64,000 bases of DNA, from assembly GCF_029633865.1 (NCBI RefSeq), contig NC_079212.1:150753599-150817598 (forward strand), read 5' to 3'. Below the pieces are notes generated by a model. That model saw only the letters and a list, made by a program, of their open reading frames with translations. It was not told the origin of the DNA and did no database searches. Source of the DNA: Lampris incognitus (taxonomy: Eukaryota; Chordata; Actinopteri; Lampriformes; Lampridae). Shown piece after piece: positions 1 to 8,919 of this stretch (position 1 is its first letter; each line of letters opens with the position of its first letter). Both the position numbers and the translations under genes were made by a program.

Positions 1-15
1 GCGATATGTGGAGAA

Positions 16-116
16 GCTAGCGATAGCAGGGTTAGCTAGCGATAGCAGGGATGGCTAGCGATAGCAGGGTTAGCTAGCGATAGCAGGGTTAGCTAGCGAT
101 AGCAGGGTTAGCTAGC
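16..116. repeat. 19-bp tandem repeat at window edge
   Basis: Five full copies and one partial copy of a 19-bp unit beginning gctagcgatagcaggg start at 16, 35, 54, 73, 92 and 111. Copies differ by one or two bases (gatg for gtta in one). The array may be longer upstream of the window. It is non-coding as far as can be seen. Confidence 0.9.
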
Positions 117-140
117 GACCCGTACCTTCTTCCTACCGAT

Positions 141-377
141 GTGTTCACGGATCTAGCAAAACCGTCCAGTCTGCCCGAGTTCAGTCCACACGGTCCTCAC
201 CACTCTGTTACCAGCGGAGTGCCCCCCCCCCCACACACACACACGGGTGCTGACCTAAAAGCACACACAAGTCTGGAAGCTGACCAGTTCTTTGTAGCTG
301 GGTGGGTTACAGAACCGCGGCGCTACTCTCACAGCAGGGGGATGTACTTCATAATGGCAAAGGTAAGACATAGCTAG
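141..377 (+). pseudogene. Possible SWIM/YqaJ-type protein fragment
   Basis: A 78-codon open stretch contains LKAHTSLEADQFFVAGWV followed by YFIMAKVRHS. From memory this resembles the region just before the SWIM zinc finger in the multicopy YqaJ/SWIM proteins of fish genomes. The frame stops at a TAG after RHS, and the downstream CxC...CxH zinc ligands are not found. A good splice-donor-like AAGGTAAGA lies at about 369-377 and a pyrimidine-rich AG at about 414, but a 40-bp intron would be too short for a vertebrate. I read it as a truncated dispersed copy, not a gene. Family assignment rests on a short similarity only. Confidence 0.35.
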
Positions 378-828
378 CTAGCCAGCTGTGTATGTTTTTA
401 ACCTGTTTCCCCAGGATGCCATCAAACCTCAAGTCGACTGTAACCAAAAGCAGCCCATACTTTCCTCGCCATGTCATAGTAGGCTACACAGTCTGGCCAG
501 CTAGCTAGCATTTGGCTCATCCCATAGAACGTCCTAAGTTTGAGTCCACAACATTCAAAGGGGACAAGGAGGCATAATAAAACTGTCAGTAATGTTTTCA
601 GTGTCTGAAGCCACTGATTCAAGTGTACTGGTTAGCATGAAGCAAAATACAATTAAATAATAAATATACGATTTGTATATTTTTAGCTGTTTTTGTTAAA
701 TTACAATCATTTTCTCATGTCCACTCTGACCATTTCTCACATTCATGTAAGGTAACACTTAAAAAATATCACATAAATCTCAGACTTTTATTGTTCTTAT
801 GAGCAAAATTACTCCCCTCTTCATATGA
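378..828. other. No recognised feature
   Basis: AT-rich sequence with short gctagc-type repeats near 375-390 and 500-510. No protein similarity, inverted repeat or transposon end was recognised. Confidence 0.5.
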
Positions 829-896
829 AATGTGTTAATTAAATTAAAAATGCATAATTTTCGAAAATTATGCATTTTTAATTTAATTAACACATT
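829..896. repeat. 68-bp perfect AT-rich palindrome
   Basis: The arms 829-862 and 863-896 are exact reverse complements with no spacer; the centre is ttttcgaaaa. The sequence is more than 85% A+T. It could form a 34-bp hairpin or cruciform. No transposon end or gene border is recognisable at its limits. Confidence 0.9.
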
Positions 897-1164
897 AATT
901 AACGCTACTGTCCCACAGGAAGTGATGCACCAGTTCAACAGACACGTGAACATGGTGACTATGTTGTACTGCCCTCGCAGCGCATACTCTTGTGCAAAGC
1001 TAGACAGACAGCTAACATTCAAAAGTCCGCCAATAAACACACAGGGCTTGACTTTTCTTGTATTTTACTGACATCTTGTTTCCTCTTGTTTTGCTTTTTT
1101 TTTGCTTTTGTTTGTAAAAAGACAAATAGTCTCCAAGGCAGCAGCATATCAGAAATACATTCAG
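897..1164. other. No recognised feature
   Basis: Mixed sequence with T-rich runs around 1090-1110. An AG follows a pyrimidine-rich stretch near 918 but no coding exon similarity was recognised after it. Confidence 0.4.
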
Positions 1165-1695
1165 CAGCATGTGTGCTCAGTACGACTTCACCATCACTAA
1201 CACACTGTTTCACCAGAAAAACAAATTTAAGCCATCTTGGAGAACCCCCCCCCCCCCGCTCCAAACAGTGGCATCTCCTTGACTATGTCATTGTACGAAC
1301 CAGGGACTGCTGTGACGTGAACATCACGAGGGCCATGATCAATGCAGATGACTGCTGGACAGATCATCACCTCATGTGCACCACGATGTCCATCAAACTC
1401 AAGAGGAGGAGGAGGGGCCAAAAGAAGCAGATCCAGCCAAGACTGAACCTTGAAAGCCTGCATGAAACTACCACCCAGCAGCGACTTCAAGCCTCTCTTG
1501 GGGAAACCCTCCAACAGGAATCCTGATGACATTGAGAAGCAGTGGAGCCTATTCAAATCCACCATCCGCGACACCTGCAAAACCACCCTTGGGTACCAGT
1601 TCAGAAAACACCAGGACTGATTTGATGAGAATGACACAGTGATAGAACAGCTCATCTCAAAGAAAAGGACAGCCTTTCGTGCCTGACAAAATTAT
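1165..1695 (+). pseudogene. LINE endonuclease (APE-type) fragment
   Basis: The plus strand encodes the C-terminal part of an apurinic-endonuclease-like LINE domain. TITNTLFHQKNKFKPSWR lies in one frame. After a 14-C run at about 1244-1257 comes WHLLDYVIVRTRDCCDVNIT, then DCWTDHHLMCTTM. The H-LLDYV and DCWTDH-L blocks match the last catalytic motifs of RTE-like fish LINEs. A further segment (DIEKQWSLFKSTIRDT) continues the same protein in another frame up to a TGA near 1618. The C run marks one frameshift. No reverse transcriptase follows, so this is a short decayed piece abutting the BEL/Pao relic. Confidence 0.7.
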
Positions 1696-1739
1696 GTAAC
1701 CCAATGGAGAGGACAGTCATACTTGCTTCGAGTGACCGC

Positions 1740-2596
1740 CAAGGATGATGAGTCTTCCTTCATGTGGATACTGTTTGGACATGGTCTCAGAAAGGATGTG
1801 CGAACATTTTGCAGTACGTTTGCTTTGTAGACATTGACCTCTGATAGTTTGTGAACTGTTCCCAAGCACATTTCTCCCAGAATTACGCAGCCTAGGTCTA
1901 GCCGCTGTGCGTAAGGCACGTTGTGGGACCCACTGATTTGCTTGCATACCTTGTGCACCCAAAGGATGTTTCCCCCTAAAAGCAGGAGGATTGGAGCATC
2001 TCGGTCTACAGGTTGAATTTTGTTAGCCACTGGCTGTAGGTGGGGGTGATGGTGTGCAATCTCTGGCGAAGAAATTTCTGTCCTATCATCTGGCACCATG
2101 TCACACTCTATTGAGGGGATAAGGGAAGCTGTAGTTTCACATCCATGGACTCAATGATGAAATTAGTAGCTCTCCTACCTGAAGTCTCCAAATTCCCGGA
2201 ACAGGTTTTCAGGGTGTATGGGGTGGAGCTGGCTTTAATTTTGAAGAGGTTGAAGAACTCTGTCTTGGCAAGGGACTTGTTACTTTGTTCATCTAGCACT
2301 GCATACATCTTAATTGCCTTCTCCTTTTTCCCTGCAGGATATGCTTTCACCAAGCAGATTTTGGAACATGAGCATGAACTGTGTGCATTTCCAGAAACCA
2401 CTGTAAACTTGGAAGTGACTGAAGAAGACAGATTTCACTTAGCTCCCCGCTATTATCTTTGTCAGCCATAGTACTCTGCATGGTTACAGAAGGAGGACCT
2501 GGATGCAGTGCCACAATATGGTTGTCACTGTTGCACTCGAAGCACTTGACAGTCGCCTTGCAGTCTTTTGACAAGTGTTGAGTAGACCCACAACAT
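1740..2596 (-). mobile_element. BEL/Pao LTR retrotransposon, gag-protease-RT linker relic
   Basis: Read on the minus strand from 2596 downward, the sequence encodes a second gag zinc knuckle (CKATVKCFECNSDNH, then ALHPGP). A BEL-type aspartic protease region follows (AVLDEQSNKSLAKTEFF, YTLKTCSGNLETSGRRA, IIESMD) around 2150-2400. The block leading into the reverse transcriptase comes next (VDRDAPILLLLGGNILWVHK, NVPYAQRLDLGCVILGE) around 1800-2060. These blocks and their order are those of fish BEL/Pao polyproteins. The frame is broken at least twice. The rest of pol is missing beyond about 1740. The gag continues on the far side of two later insertions at 2808-3000 and 5286-5960. Confidence 0.8.
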
Positions 2597-2807
2597 GGGT
2601 ATGCTGAATATGGAGCTGCCAGGAGAGAGGCAAAGAGGAAGGCCAAAGAGGAGGTTTATGGATGTGGTGAGGGAGGACATGCAGGTGGCTGGTGTGACGG
2701 AGGAAGACGCAGAGGACAGGAAGAGATGGAAACGGATGATCCACTGTGGCGACTCCTAACGGGAGAAGCTGAAAGTAGTAGTAGTAGCAGTAGTAGTGAG
2801 CAGATTT
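2597..2807 (+). mobile_element. 5'-truncated RTE LINE 3' end
   Basis: The plus strand encodes the last ~48 residues of the RTE reverse transcriptase found nearly complete at 58905-62042: MLNMELPGERQRGRPKRR, then DMQVAGVTEEDAEDRKRW and a stop after HCGDS. A short 3' UTR and an (agt)n tail at 2774-2798 follow. A direct repeat acaacat at 2590-2596 and 2808-2814 brackets it and is the likely target site duplication. It interrupts the BEL/Pao gag zinc knuckle. It is a typical severely 5'-truncated LINE insertion. Confidence 0.85.
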
Positions 2808-3000
2808 ACAACATCTATAGCAGATGCGATACTCTCAGAGGTATGCTTTGCATTCTTCTAGGGATTTGTCTCTAAAGAGCTTACATTTTTTCAGTGGGTG
2901 GGGGTTCTTACGTATTGGACACTGAAGATCTGGTTCATCCAGTTTCTCCAGAGCAGGACTGGTTTGGATGCCTGACAGCTCTGTAGGGATGTCTGTTTCA
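2808..3000 (-). mobile_element. BEL/Pao gag fragment (first zinc knuckle)
   Basis: The minus strand encodes CPIRKNPHPLKKCKLFRDKS, then a stop in place of a residue before EYRICYRCC. This is the BEL/Pao gag region that leads into the CCHC knuckles. It joins directly to the CCGSTQHLSKDC segment at 2596 once the RTE fragment is removed. On the other side it is cut by the Rex1 insertion beginning near 3021. Confidence 0.75.
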
Positions 3001-3022
3001 TCCATTATTCAAACCGCTTATC
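3001..3022. repeat. Left copy of 22-bp inverted repeat flanking Rex1
   Basis: This 22-mer and the one at 5242-5263 are reverse complements with a single mismatch and lie immediately outside the Rex1 copy. The motif (ataagcggtttg then ataatgga) resembles the 3' tails of several fish retroelements. Confidence 0.75.
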
Positions 3023-5241
3023 AGAATCAGAATCAGAATACTTTATTCATCCCTGAGGGGAAATTGGGTTCTATTACACACACTAAAAAACTAAAAACTA
3101 ACAAGATACAAGATAAGAAAATAGAAACAGAAACAAATAGAAATAAAGATAAAATAAGAAATAGAAATAAGAACAAAATATATCAACAAGCATGGTGTAC
3201 ATAACACCCTATCTATACTGCACTACCGCAGCACACAACAAGCAGCACAAACAAAACCCGACAGGGCCAATCCAATGACCATTATCTCAGAGTGTCTGAC
3301 AGTCGGAGTCTGAGGGAGGAGTTGTAAAGTTTGATAGCCACAGGCAGGAATGACCTCCTGTGGTGCTCTGTGGTGCTTTTCCACAGAATGAGTCTGTTAC
3401 TAAAAGTACTCCTGTGCCCAACCAGCATGTCATGGAGTGGGTGGGAGACATTGTCCATGATGGCACGTAATTTCAACACCGTCCCCCTCTTAGAAACCGC
3501 CGCCAGAGAATCCAGTTCCACCTCCACAACGTCACCAGCCTTGAGGATCAGTTTATTGAGCCTGTTTGCATCCGCTACCCTCAACCTGCTGCCCCAACAC
3601 ACAACAACAAACAGGAGAGCACTGCCACCACAGACTCAAACCACATCCTGAGCATTGTCTGCAGATGTTGAAGGACCTCAGCCTCCTCAAAAAGTAAAGA
3701 CAGCTCTGTCCCTTCTTGTAGAGGGCATCAGTGTTCTTAGCCCAGTCCAGTTTATTGTCTATATACACCCCCAGGTACTTATAGTATTCCACAGTGTCCA
3801 CACTGACCCCCTGGATGGAGACGGGGGTCCCTGGTGTCATGTCCCTCCTCAGGTCAACAACCAGCTCCTTTGTCTTAGTCACGTTGAGCTGCAGATTGTT
3901 CTGCTCACACCATGTGACAAAGTTTCCTACCATAGCCCTGTACTCAGCCTCCTCGCCATTAGTGATGCGTCCGACTATAGCAGAATCATCAGAGAACTTC
4001 TGAAGATGGCAGGACTCTGTGTGGTAGTTGAAGTCCGTGGTGTAGAGGGTGAAAAGGAAGGGAGACAGAACTGTCCCTTGCAGAGCCCCAGGGTTGCTGA
4101 CCACTCTGTCTGACACACAGTGCTGCAAGTGCACATACTGTGGTCTACCAGTAAGGTAGTCAACAATCCAGGACACAAGAGGGGCATCTACCTGCATTGC
4201 TGTCAGCTTCTCACCCAGTAGAGCTGACCGGATGGTGTTGAAGGCACTAGAAAAGTCAAAGATCATGACCCTCACAGTGCTTGCTGGCTTATCCGGGTGG
4301 GCGTAGGCACAGTTAAGCAGGAAATTGATGGCATCCTCAACTCCCAGTTGGGGTTGGTAGGCGAACTGGAGGGGGTCTAAGTGTGGCTTGACCATGGGCT
4401 GAAGCTGCTCCAGGATGAGTCTTTCCAGAGTCTTCATGATGTCTGAAGTCAATGCTACTGGTCTGTAGTCCTTGGAGTCCCTGGGATGTGATGTTTAGGC
4501 ACAGGAACGAGGCAGGATGTCTTCCACAGCACGGGGACCCTTTGAAGTCTAAGGCTCAGGTTGAAGACATGGTGAAGCACTCCACATAACTGAGGGGCAC
4601 AGGCTTTGAGCACCCTGGGGCTAACACCACCTGGGCCTGCCACCTTGCTTGCGTGAAGTCTCAACAACTGTCTTCTGACACGGTCAACCGTGAAGCACAC
4701 TGTAGGTGTTACAGGTAGAGGGGGTCGTCAGGATGGAGAGGGCCATTAGTCCAGGAACCCAGGGGGGGGGATAGGACCCCCACTGGAGGCTGGGGAATGT
4801 AAGGAGAAGGAGGGGGAGGGGGGGCAGTGAAGTTGATGGTTGGTGAGGACGGGCAAAAGATGAGACCAGGCGGGCACGGGGAGGGGTCATTGTGTCATAT
4901 CTGTTAAAAAACACATTAAGTTCATTGGCCCTGTCCAAGCTGCCCTCCACTGCTCTGCTGCCAGTCGGCCTGAAACCAGTGATGGTCTTCATACCAGCCC
5001 AGACCTCTCTCATGTTGTTCTGTTGGAGTTTTTGCTCCAACTTCCTCCTATAGTTATCTTCAGCCTACCTGATTCTCACTTTAAGGTCCCGTTGTATTTT
5101 TCTCAACTCCTCCTTATTGCCAGCTCTAAAGGCCCTCTTCTTTTCGTTCAGGACGGCTTTGATGTCCTTCGTTACCCATGGCTTATTATTTGAATAACAA
5201 TGGACAGTCTTTTCAGGGACAATGCAGTTCATCCTGCTTAG
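3021..5241 (-). mobile_element. Rex1/Babar-type LINE (CR1 group), 5'-truncated
   Basis: A minus-strand LINE. Its 3' tail of (gattct) repeats is at 3021-3037 and its 3' UTR is at 3040-3280. Reverse transcriptase blocks are in order from about 4700 to 3300: DPLQFAYQPQLGVEDAI, VMIFDFSSAFNTIR, GALQGTVLSPFLFTLYTTDF and the catalytic block FSDDSAIVG near 3985. C-terminal SCLYFLRRLRSFNIC follows. Upstream sequence to 5241 encodes the linker before the RT. Several frameshifts break the protein (about 3600, 4450, 4690). The element sits inside the BEL/Pao gag. Assignment to Rex1 rests on recalled family motifs. Confidence 0.8.
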
Positions 5242-5288
5242 GATAAGCGGTTTGGATAATGGATGGGTGGATGGATGGATGGATGGAT
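5242..5288. repeat. Right flanking inverted repeat plus (ggat)n
   Basis: 5242-5263 is the inverted partner of 3001-3022. It runs into a ggat/ggtggat microsatellite up to about 5288. Confidence 0.75.
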
Positions 5289-5417
5289 CCGAGCTTCACT
5301 ATATCTACCTCCAGCAGTCATGCCCCTTCCAGGACCGAAAAGTCTGTGAAATACAGTAATAAAGCCTCTGTGACTACTCACAAAACTGCTGGAGGTAGAT
5401 ATAGTGAAGCTCGGATC
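5286..5417. repeat. 33-bp perfect inverted repeat within BEL/Pao gag
   Basis: Arms 5286-5318 and 5385-5417 are exact reverse complements separated by 66 bp. Both arms encode the gag piece DPSFTISTSSS, on the plus strand in the left arm and on the minus strand in the right arm. The spacer read on the plus strand continues a gag-like frame (HAPSRTEKSVKYSNKASV). The 5286-5384 block is therefore inverted relative to the rest of the element. Confidence 0.85.
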
Positions 5418-5960
5418 TTTTTTTATCATTGCCTGTTGTCGGAAGAGACAAAGAAGGGAGGAAAAGCCACTCTGTAATCCTCCTTGTACTTGCTTCCAAG
5501 GCTTGTCCATTTTTCTTGGAGGTTATAGGGGAGCTTTTCCACTATTTGTTTTACCCCATGAGACGTATCCAAATACCAGAGCCCTGGTAGAGCATTCTCT
5601 TCCTTAGTACACTCCAGTTCAAGGAGAAAATCATTTAGTTCTCTCAGCTTAACATTATCTCTATTGGTCAGCCTCGGAAAGTGTTCAGTCTTTTTGAGCA
5701 GTTCATCTTCGATAACCTCTGGTGTCCCATAACACTCTTCGAGGCGTTACCAAACCATGTTGACACCTGCTGCAGGACTGAGGACGTGTACTGTACGAAT
5801 TCTCTTTGCCTGTTCTGACAATTCAGCGCCAAGCCACTTTGTCTTCAGGTGCAGTTCTTCCCTGGCCGAGAGATTCAATCCTTGGTAGCACTTAGAAAAA
5901 AGCTTTCCATGACCAATAATTTTCAGGTTTGTCATTAAATTGCAGAAGAACAGCACCCAC
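5418..5960 (-). mobile_element. BEL/Pao gag N-terminal half
   Basis: The minus strand from 5960 downward encodes GLNLSAREELHLKTKWLG, RIRTVHVLSPAAGVNMVW, a TAA, RLEECYGTPEVIEDEL, LTNRDNVKLRELNDFLLELE and VEKLPYNLQEKW. These are the conserved blocks of BEL/Pao gag. One in-frame stop and the broken end at the inverted repeat show it is dead. With the pieces at 2808-3000 and 1740-2596 it forms a single minus-strand relic. LTRs were not recognised. Confidence 0.8.
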
Positions 5961-5964
5961 CATT

Positions 5965-6395
5965 TCTCACTGGATACGATATCTCGGCGATCAGGGATCG
6001 CTGCTTCGAATCCCTGTGTTACCTCCGGCTTGGTAGGCATCACTACAGACACAATTGGCCCTGTCTATGGGTGGGAAGCCGATGGGGTATGTGTTCTGGT
6101 CGCTGCAGTAGCGCCTCCTCTGGTCAGTCGGGGTGTCTGTTCAGGGGGGAGGGGGAACTGGGGGGAATAGCGTGATCCTCACACACGCTACTTCCCCCTG
6201 GTGAAACTCCTCACTGTCAGGTGAAAAGAAGCGGCTGGTGACTCCACATGTATGGGAGGAGGCATGTGGTAGTCTCTAGCCCTCCCCAGGTCGGCAGAGG
6301 GGGTGGAGCAGCGACCGGGACGGCTCGGAAGAGTGGGGTAATTAGCCGGATACAATTGGGGAGAAAAAAGAGAGGGGGGGGGGGATCACCAAGAC
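5965..6395 (+). mobile_element. tRNA-derived SINE, 5' end degraded
   Basis: A box-B-like gcttcgaatccctg at about 5999-6013 is followed by a long SINE body. It includes cctccggcttggt, acacaattggcc, and aattggggag followed by an A/G-rich tail at 6355-6390. I recall this body as one of the commonest dispersed repeats of acanthomorph fish. A box A is not clear, so the head is probably damaged. No target duplication was seen. Confidence 0.65.
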
Positions 6396-6399
6396 TGCC

Positions 6400-6718
6400 T
6401 TTTGCCACTTTTCTAAAACAATGTTACAAAGTGCTTTACAAAGAAATAAAATCAGACAAGGCAAAAATAAGAGTAAGACGAAGTAAGTAAAAGTAAAAAT
6501 AAAAACTATGAATAAATACAAGCAAATATCAAACATTTGTAAAAGCTTTCATAAAAAGACGAGATTTAAAAGAAGCTAGAGACTTGGTTCGTCTTAGCTC
6601 AACAGGAAGCAAGGTCCACAGTGTGGGGGCTCCAACAGCAAAAGCTCGATCATCCTTTGTAACAAAATGAGACCTGGGAATAACCAGCAGGGCTCCACAT
6701 GTAGATTGTGACAGATGT
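6400..6718 (-). mobile_element. LINE 3' end (L2/CR1-like)
   Basis: The minus strand encodes DRAFAVGAPTLWTLLPVELR then SLASFKSRLFMKAF and a stop. This is the conserved C-terminal block of L2/CR1-type LINE proteins. It is followed by a 3' UTR with acaaagtgctttacaaag near 6429. There is no reverse transcriptase, so it is a 5'-truncated insertion. It is joined to Penelope-like sequence at about 6718-6735. Confidence 0.65.
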
Positions 6719-6734
6719 ACTCTTAGCACCCCCC

Positions 6735-7755
6735 CCTTCCCACCTCGGTTCAGGGATGTTCGTTCCCTCTTCACATAGACGGCCTCTTTGACTCCCCGTT
6801 CAAACCAGCGTTCCTCCCTGTCAAGGATGTGCACATCCTCATCCCTGAAAGAGTGGCCACTGGCCTGTAGATGGTGTAGACTGTGGAGTCCTGGCCTGTA
6901 GATGGTGTGGACTGTGGAGTCCTGGCCTGTAGATGGTGTAGAGTGTGGAGTCCTGGCCTGTAGATGGTGTAGACTGTGGAGTCCTGGTCTGTAGATGGTG
7001 TGGACTGTGGAGTCCTGGCCTGTAGATGGTGTAGAGTGTGGAGTCCTGGCCTGTAGATGGTATATACTGTGGAGTCCTGGTCTGTAGATGGTGTAGACTG
7101 TGGAGTCCTGGTCTGTAGATGGTGTGGACTGTGGAGTCCTGGCCTGTAGATGGTGTAGACTGTGGAGTCCTGGCCTGTAGATGGTGTGGGCTGTGGAGTC
7201 CTGGCCTGTAGATGGTGTAGACTGTGGAGTCCTGGTCTGTAGATGGTGTAGACTGTGGAGTCCTGGTCTGTAGATGGTGTGGACTGTGGAGTCCTGGCCT
7301 GTAGATGGTGTGGACTGTGGAGTCCTGGCCTGTAGATGGTGTAGAGTGTGGAGTCCTGGCCTGTAGAAGGTGTGGACTGTGGAGTCCTGGCCTGTAGATG
7401 GTGTGGACTGTGGAGTCCTGGCCTAACGTGTTGGCTCTCCTGTGTTGTGCCATCCTCTTGGCCACCAGAATCTGTTTGGTTTTCCCGGTGCACAATTCAT
7501 GGCAATCCTGCTGGCACTTAAAAGCTACACTATATTGCTCTGTTTTTGCTGCGGGACCCAATTCTTGGGGCGGGCCAACTTCTGGCACTGTGTATTTTGG
7601 GGTTTGAAAGCACTGGAGATGCAGTTTTTGGAAAATATGCGTCCTAACTGGTTCGACACTCCCGCCACATACGGAATCCCCACTGGTTTACGCTTAGACA
7701 AACATTGCCCTTCTCTTCTCTTTGATCGGCTGGTGCACTGTTTGGGCATCTTCCT
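6735..7755 (-). mobile_element. Penelope-like element, RT end and GIY-YIG domain, with internal minisatellite
   Basis: From 7755 downward the minus strand encodes KRKPVGIPYVAGVS, FKPQNTQCQKLARPKNWVPQ and KQSNIV. In another frame come EQYSVAFKCQQDCHELCTGK and KRMAQHRRAN. After the tandem array comes HILDREERWFERGVKEAVYV with RTSLNRGG near 6740-6835. This is the connector plus GIY-YIG endonuclease region of vertebrate Penelope-like retroelements; the tyrosine block is altered to LCTG. The region between AQHRRA and the HILDREERWFERG block is blown up by about 18 copies of a 31-bp unit. Frameshifts and the array make it non-functional. Confidence 0.75.
6860..7425. repeat. 31-bp minisatellite inside Penelope-like ORF
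   Basis: About 18 head-to-tail copies of a 31-bp unit beginning tggcctgtagatgg, with mostly single-base variants. The unit corresponds on the minus strand to GQDSTVYTIYRP, where Penelope-like proteins have GQDSAVY followed by H-L. So it was amplified from element coding DNA. Since 31 is not a multiple of 3, all three minus-strand frames stay open. The long predicted proteins across it are artefacts. Confidence 0.9.
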
Positions 7756-7764
7756 GGATGCCTC

Positions 7765-8560
7765 CACAGTCTACACCATCTATAGGCCAGTGGCCACTCT
7801 TTCAGGGATGAAGATGTGAACATCCTTGATGGGAGGAACGCTGCTTTGAACGGGGAGTCAAAGAGGCCATCTATGTGAAGAGGGAACGGCCATCCCTGAA
7901 CCGAGGCGGAGGGATAACAGTACATCTGTCACCATCTTCCAGTGCTGTGACTGCAACTATTCCCCAATCCTCTGTGAATGGTACATGTGGGCATTTTAAC
8001 TTTAATTAATGTTCATGGCAATTTGCATATGAACTGATCGCTGGTTTCAATTATAACACAACTGTGCTGGTTTGGGTCATTCTGCAACTGTGCTGTTTAT
8101 AGGGATGGGGATACCTGCAGTCAGCTAAGACTGACAGGGATGGGGATACCTGCAGTCAGCTAAGACTGACAGGGTTGGGGATCCCTGCCGTCAGCTGAGA
8201 CTGACAGGGATGGGGATACCTGCCGTCAGCTGAGACTGACAGGGATGGGGATCCCTGCCGTCAGCTGAGACTGACAGGGATGGGGATACCTGCAGCCAGC
8301 TGAGACCGACAGGGTTGGGGATACCTGCAGCCAGCTGAGACTGACAGGGTTGGGGATCCCTGCCGTCAGCTGAGACTGACAGGGATGGGGATACCTGCAG
8401 CCAGCTGAGACTGACAAGGATGGAGATACCTGCAGCCAGCTGAGACTGACAGTCACTTAGATGAGTGATGAAACGTTTCTCTCACTAAATGTTGTGTCCA
8501 GATGAACTGACTCAACTTTCTGGGATTTCCTTACCTGGATTATTGAGCATGCATCAAGAC
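7765..8560 (+). mobile_element. Second Penelope-like fragment, opposite strand, with 3' UTR
   Basis: The plus strand at 7765-7925 carries the same GIY-YIG segment in broken frame: STVYTIYRP, a stop, the NILD and ERG-VKEAIYVKRE equivalents, then SLNRGGG. It continues through a recognisable Penelope-like 3' UTR (tgcatatgaactgatcgctgg near 8024) and ends with gatgaactgactcaactttc near 8500. It lies head-to-head with the minus-strand copy at about 7757. A 35-bp array has expanded in the UTR. Confidence 0.65.
8101..8452. repeat. 35-bp minisatellite in Penelope-like 3' UTR
   Basis: Ten copies of a 35-bp unit beginning agggatggggatacctgc, with cagtcagctgagactgac in the second half. A single such segment is present in ordinary fish Penelope-like 3' ends as I recall them, so this is a local amplification. 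Confidence 0.9.
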
Positions 8561-8574
8561 ATCAAATTATGTTA

Positions 8575-8577
<3 letters not shown>

Positions 8578-8655
<78 letters not shown>
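8578..8655. repeat. (CA)n microsatellite
   Basis: Uninterrupted ca/ac dinucleotide run of about 78 bp, about 110 bp upstream of the first recognised coding exon of the RNF182-like gene. Confidence 0.98.
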
Positions 8656-8656
<1 letters not shown>

Positions 8657-8765
8657 CCAAGGTCCAGAATTCATCGGCCTTATAGCTGGCTACGGGGGTG
8701 GTTCCAGTTTCTTAGTAGAGGTGGTGGGATCCCCTGATAAGATTTGATTTGTGCATTCCTCCTAG

Positions 8766-8919
8766 GTGGAGGCCTGGGGTGGGTCTCTGGTCTACACCCT
8801 GGAGGAGCTGGAGTGTAAGATCTGCTACAACCGCTACGACACACGCAGCCGCAAACCAAAACTTCTGGGCTGTCTCCACCGTGTTTGTGCCAAATGTCTG
8901 AAGAAGATGATGCACATGG
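8766..8919 (+). CDS. rnf182: RNF182-like coding exon a (first half of RING)
   Basis: Acceptor tcctag before 8766 and donor ATGG|gtgagc at 8919/8920. It encodes [13 protein letters not shown] through [10 protein letters not shown], holding the first six zinc ligands. It ends in phase 1. Confidence 0.85.

Noticed and set aside
372..414. A 43-bp intron after the SWIM-like fragment
   Set aside because: Donor- and acceptor-like sequences exist but this is below the usual minimum length of vertebrate introns, and no similarity resumes after it.
8101..8452. Minus-strand frame with repeated SLSWLQVSPSL
   Set aside because: Artefact of the 35-bp array in the Penelope-like 3' UTR.
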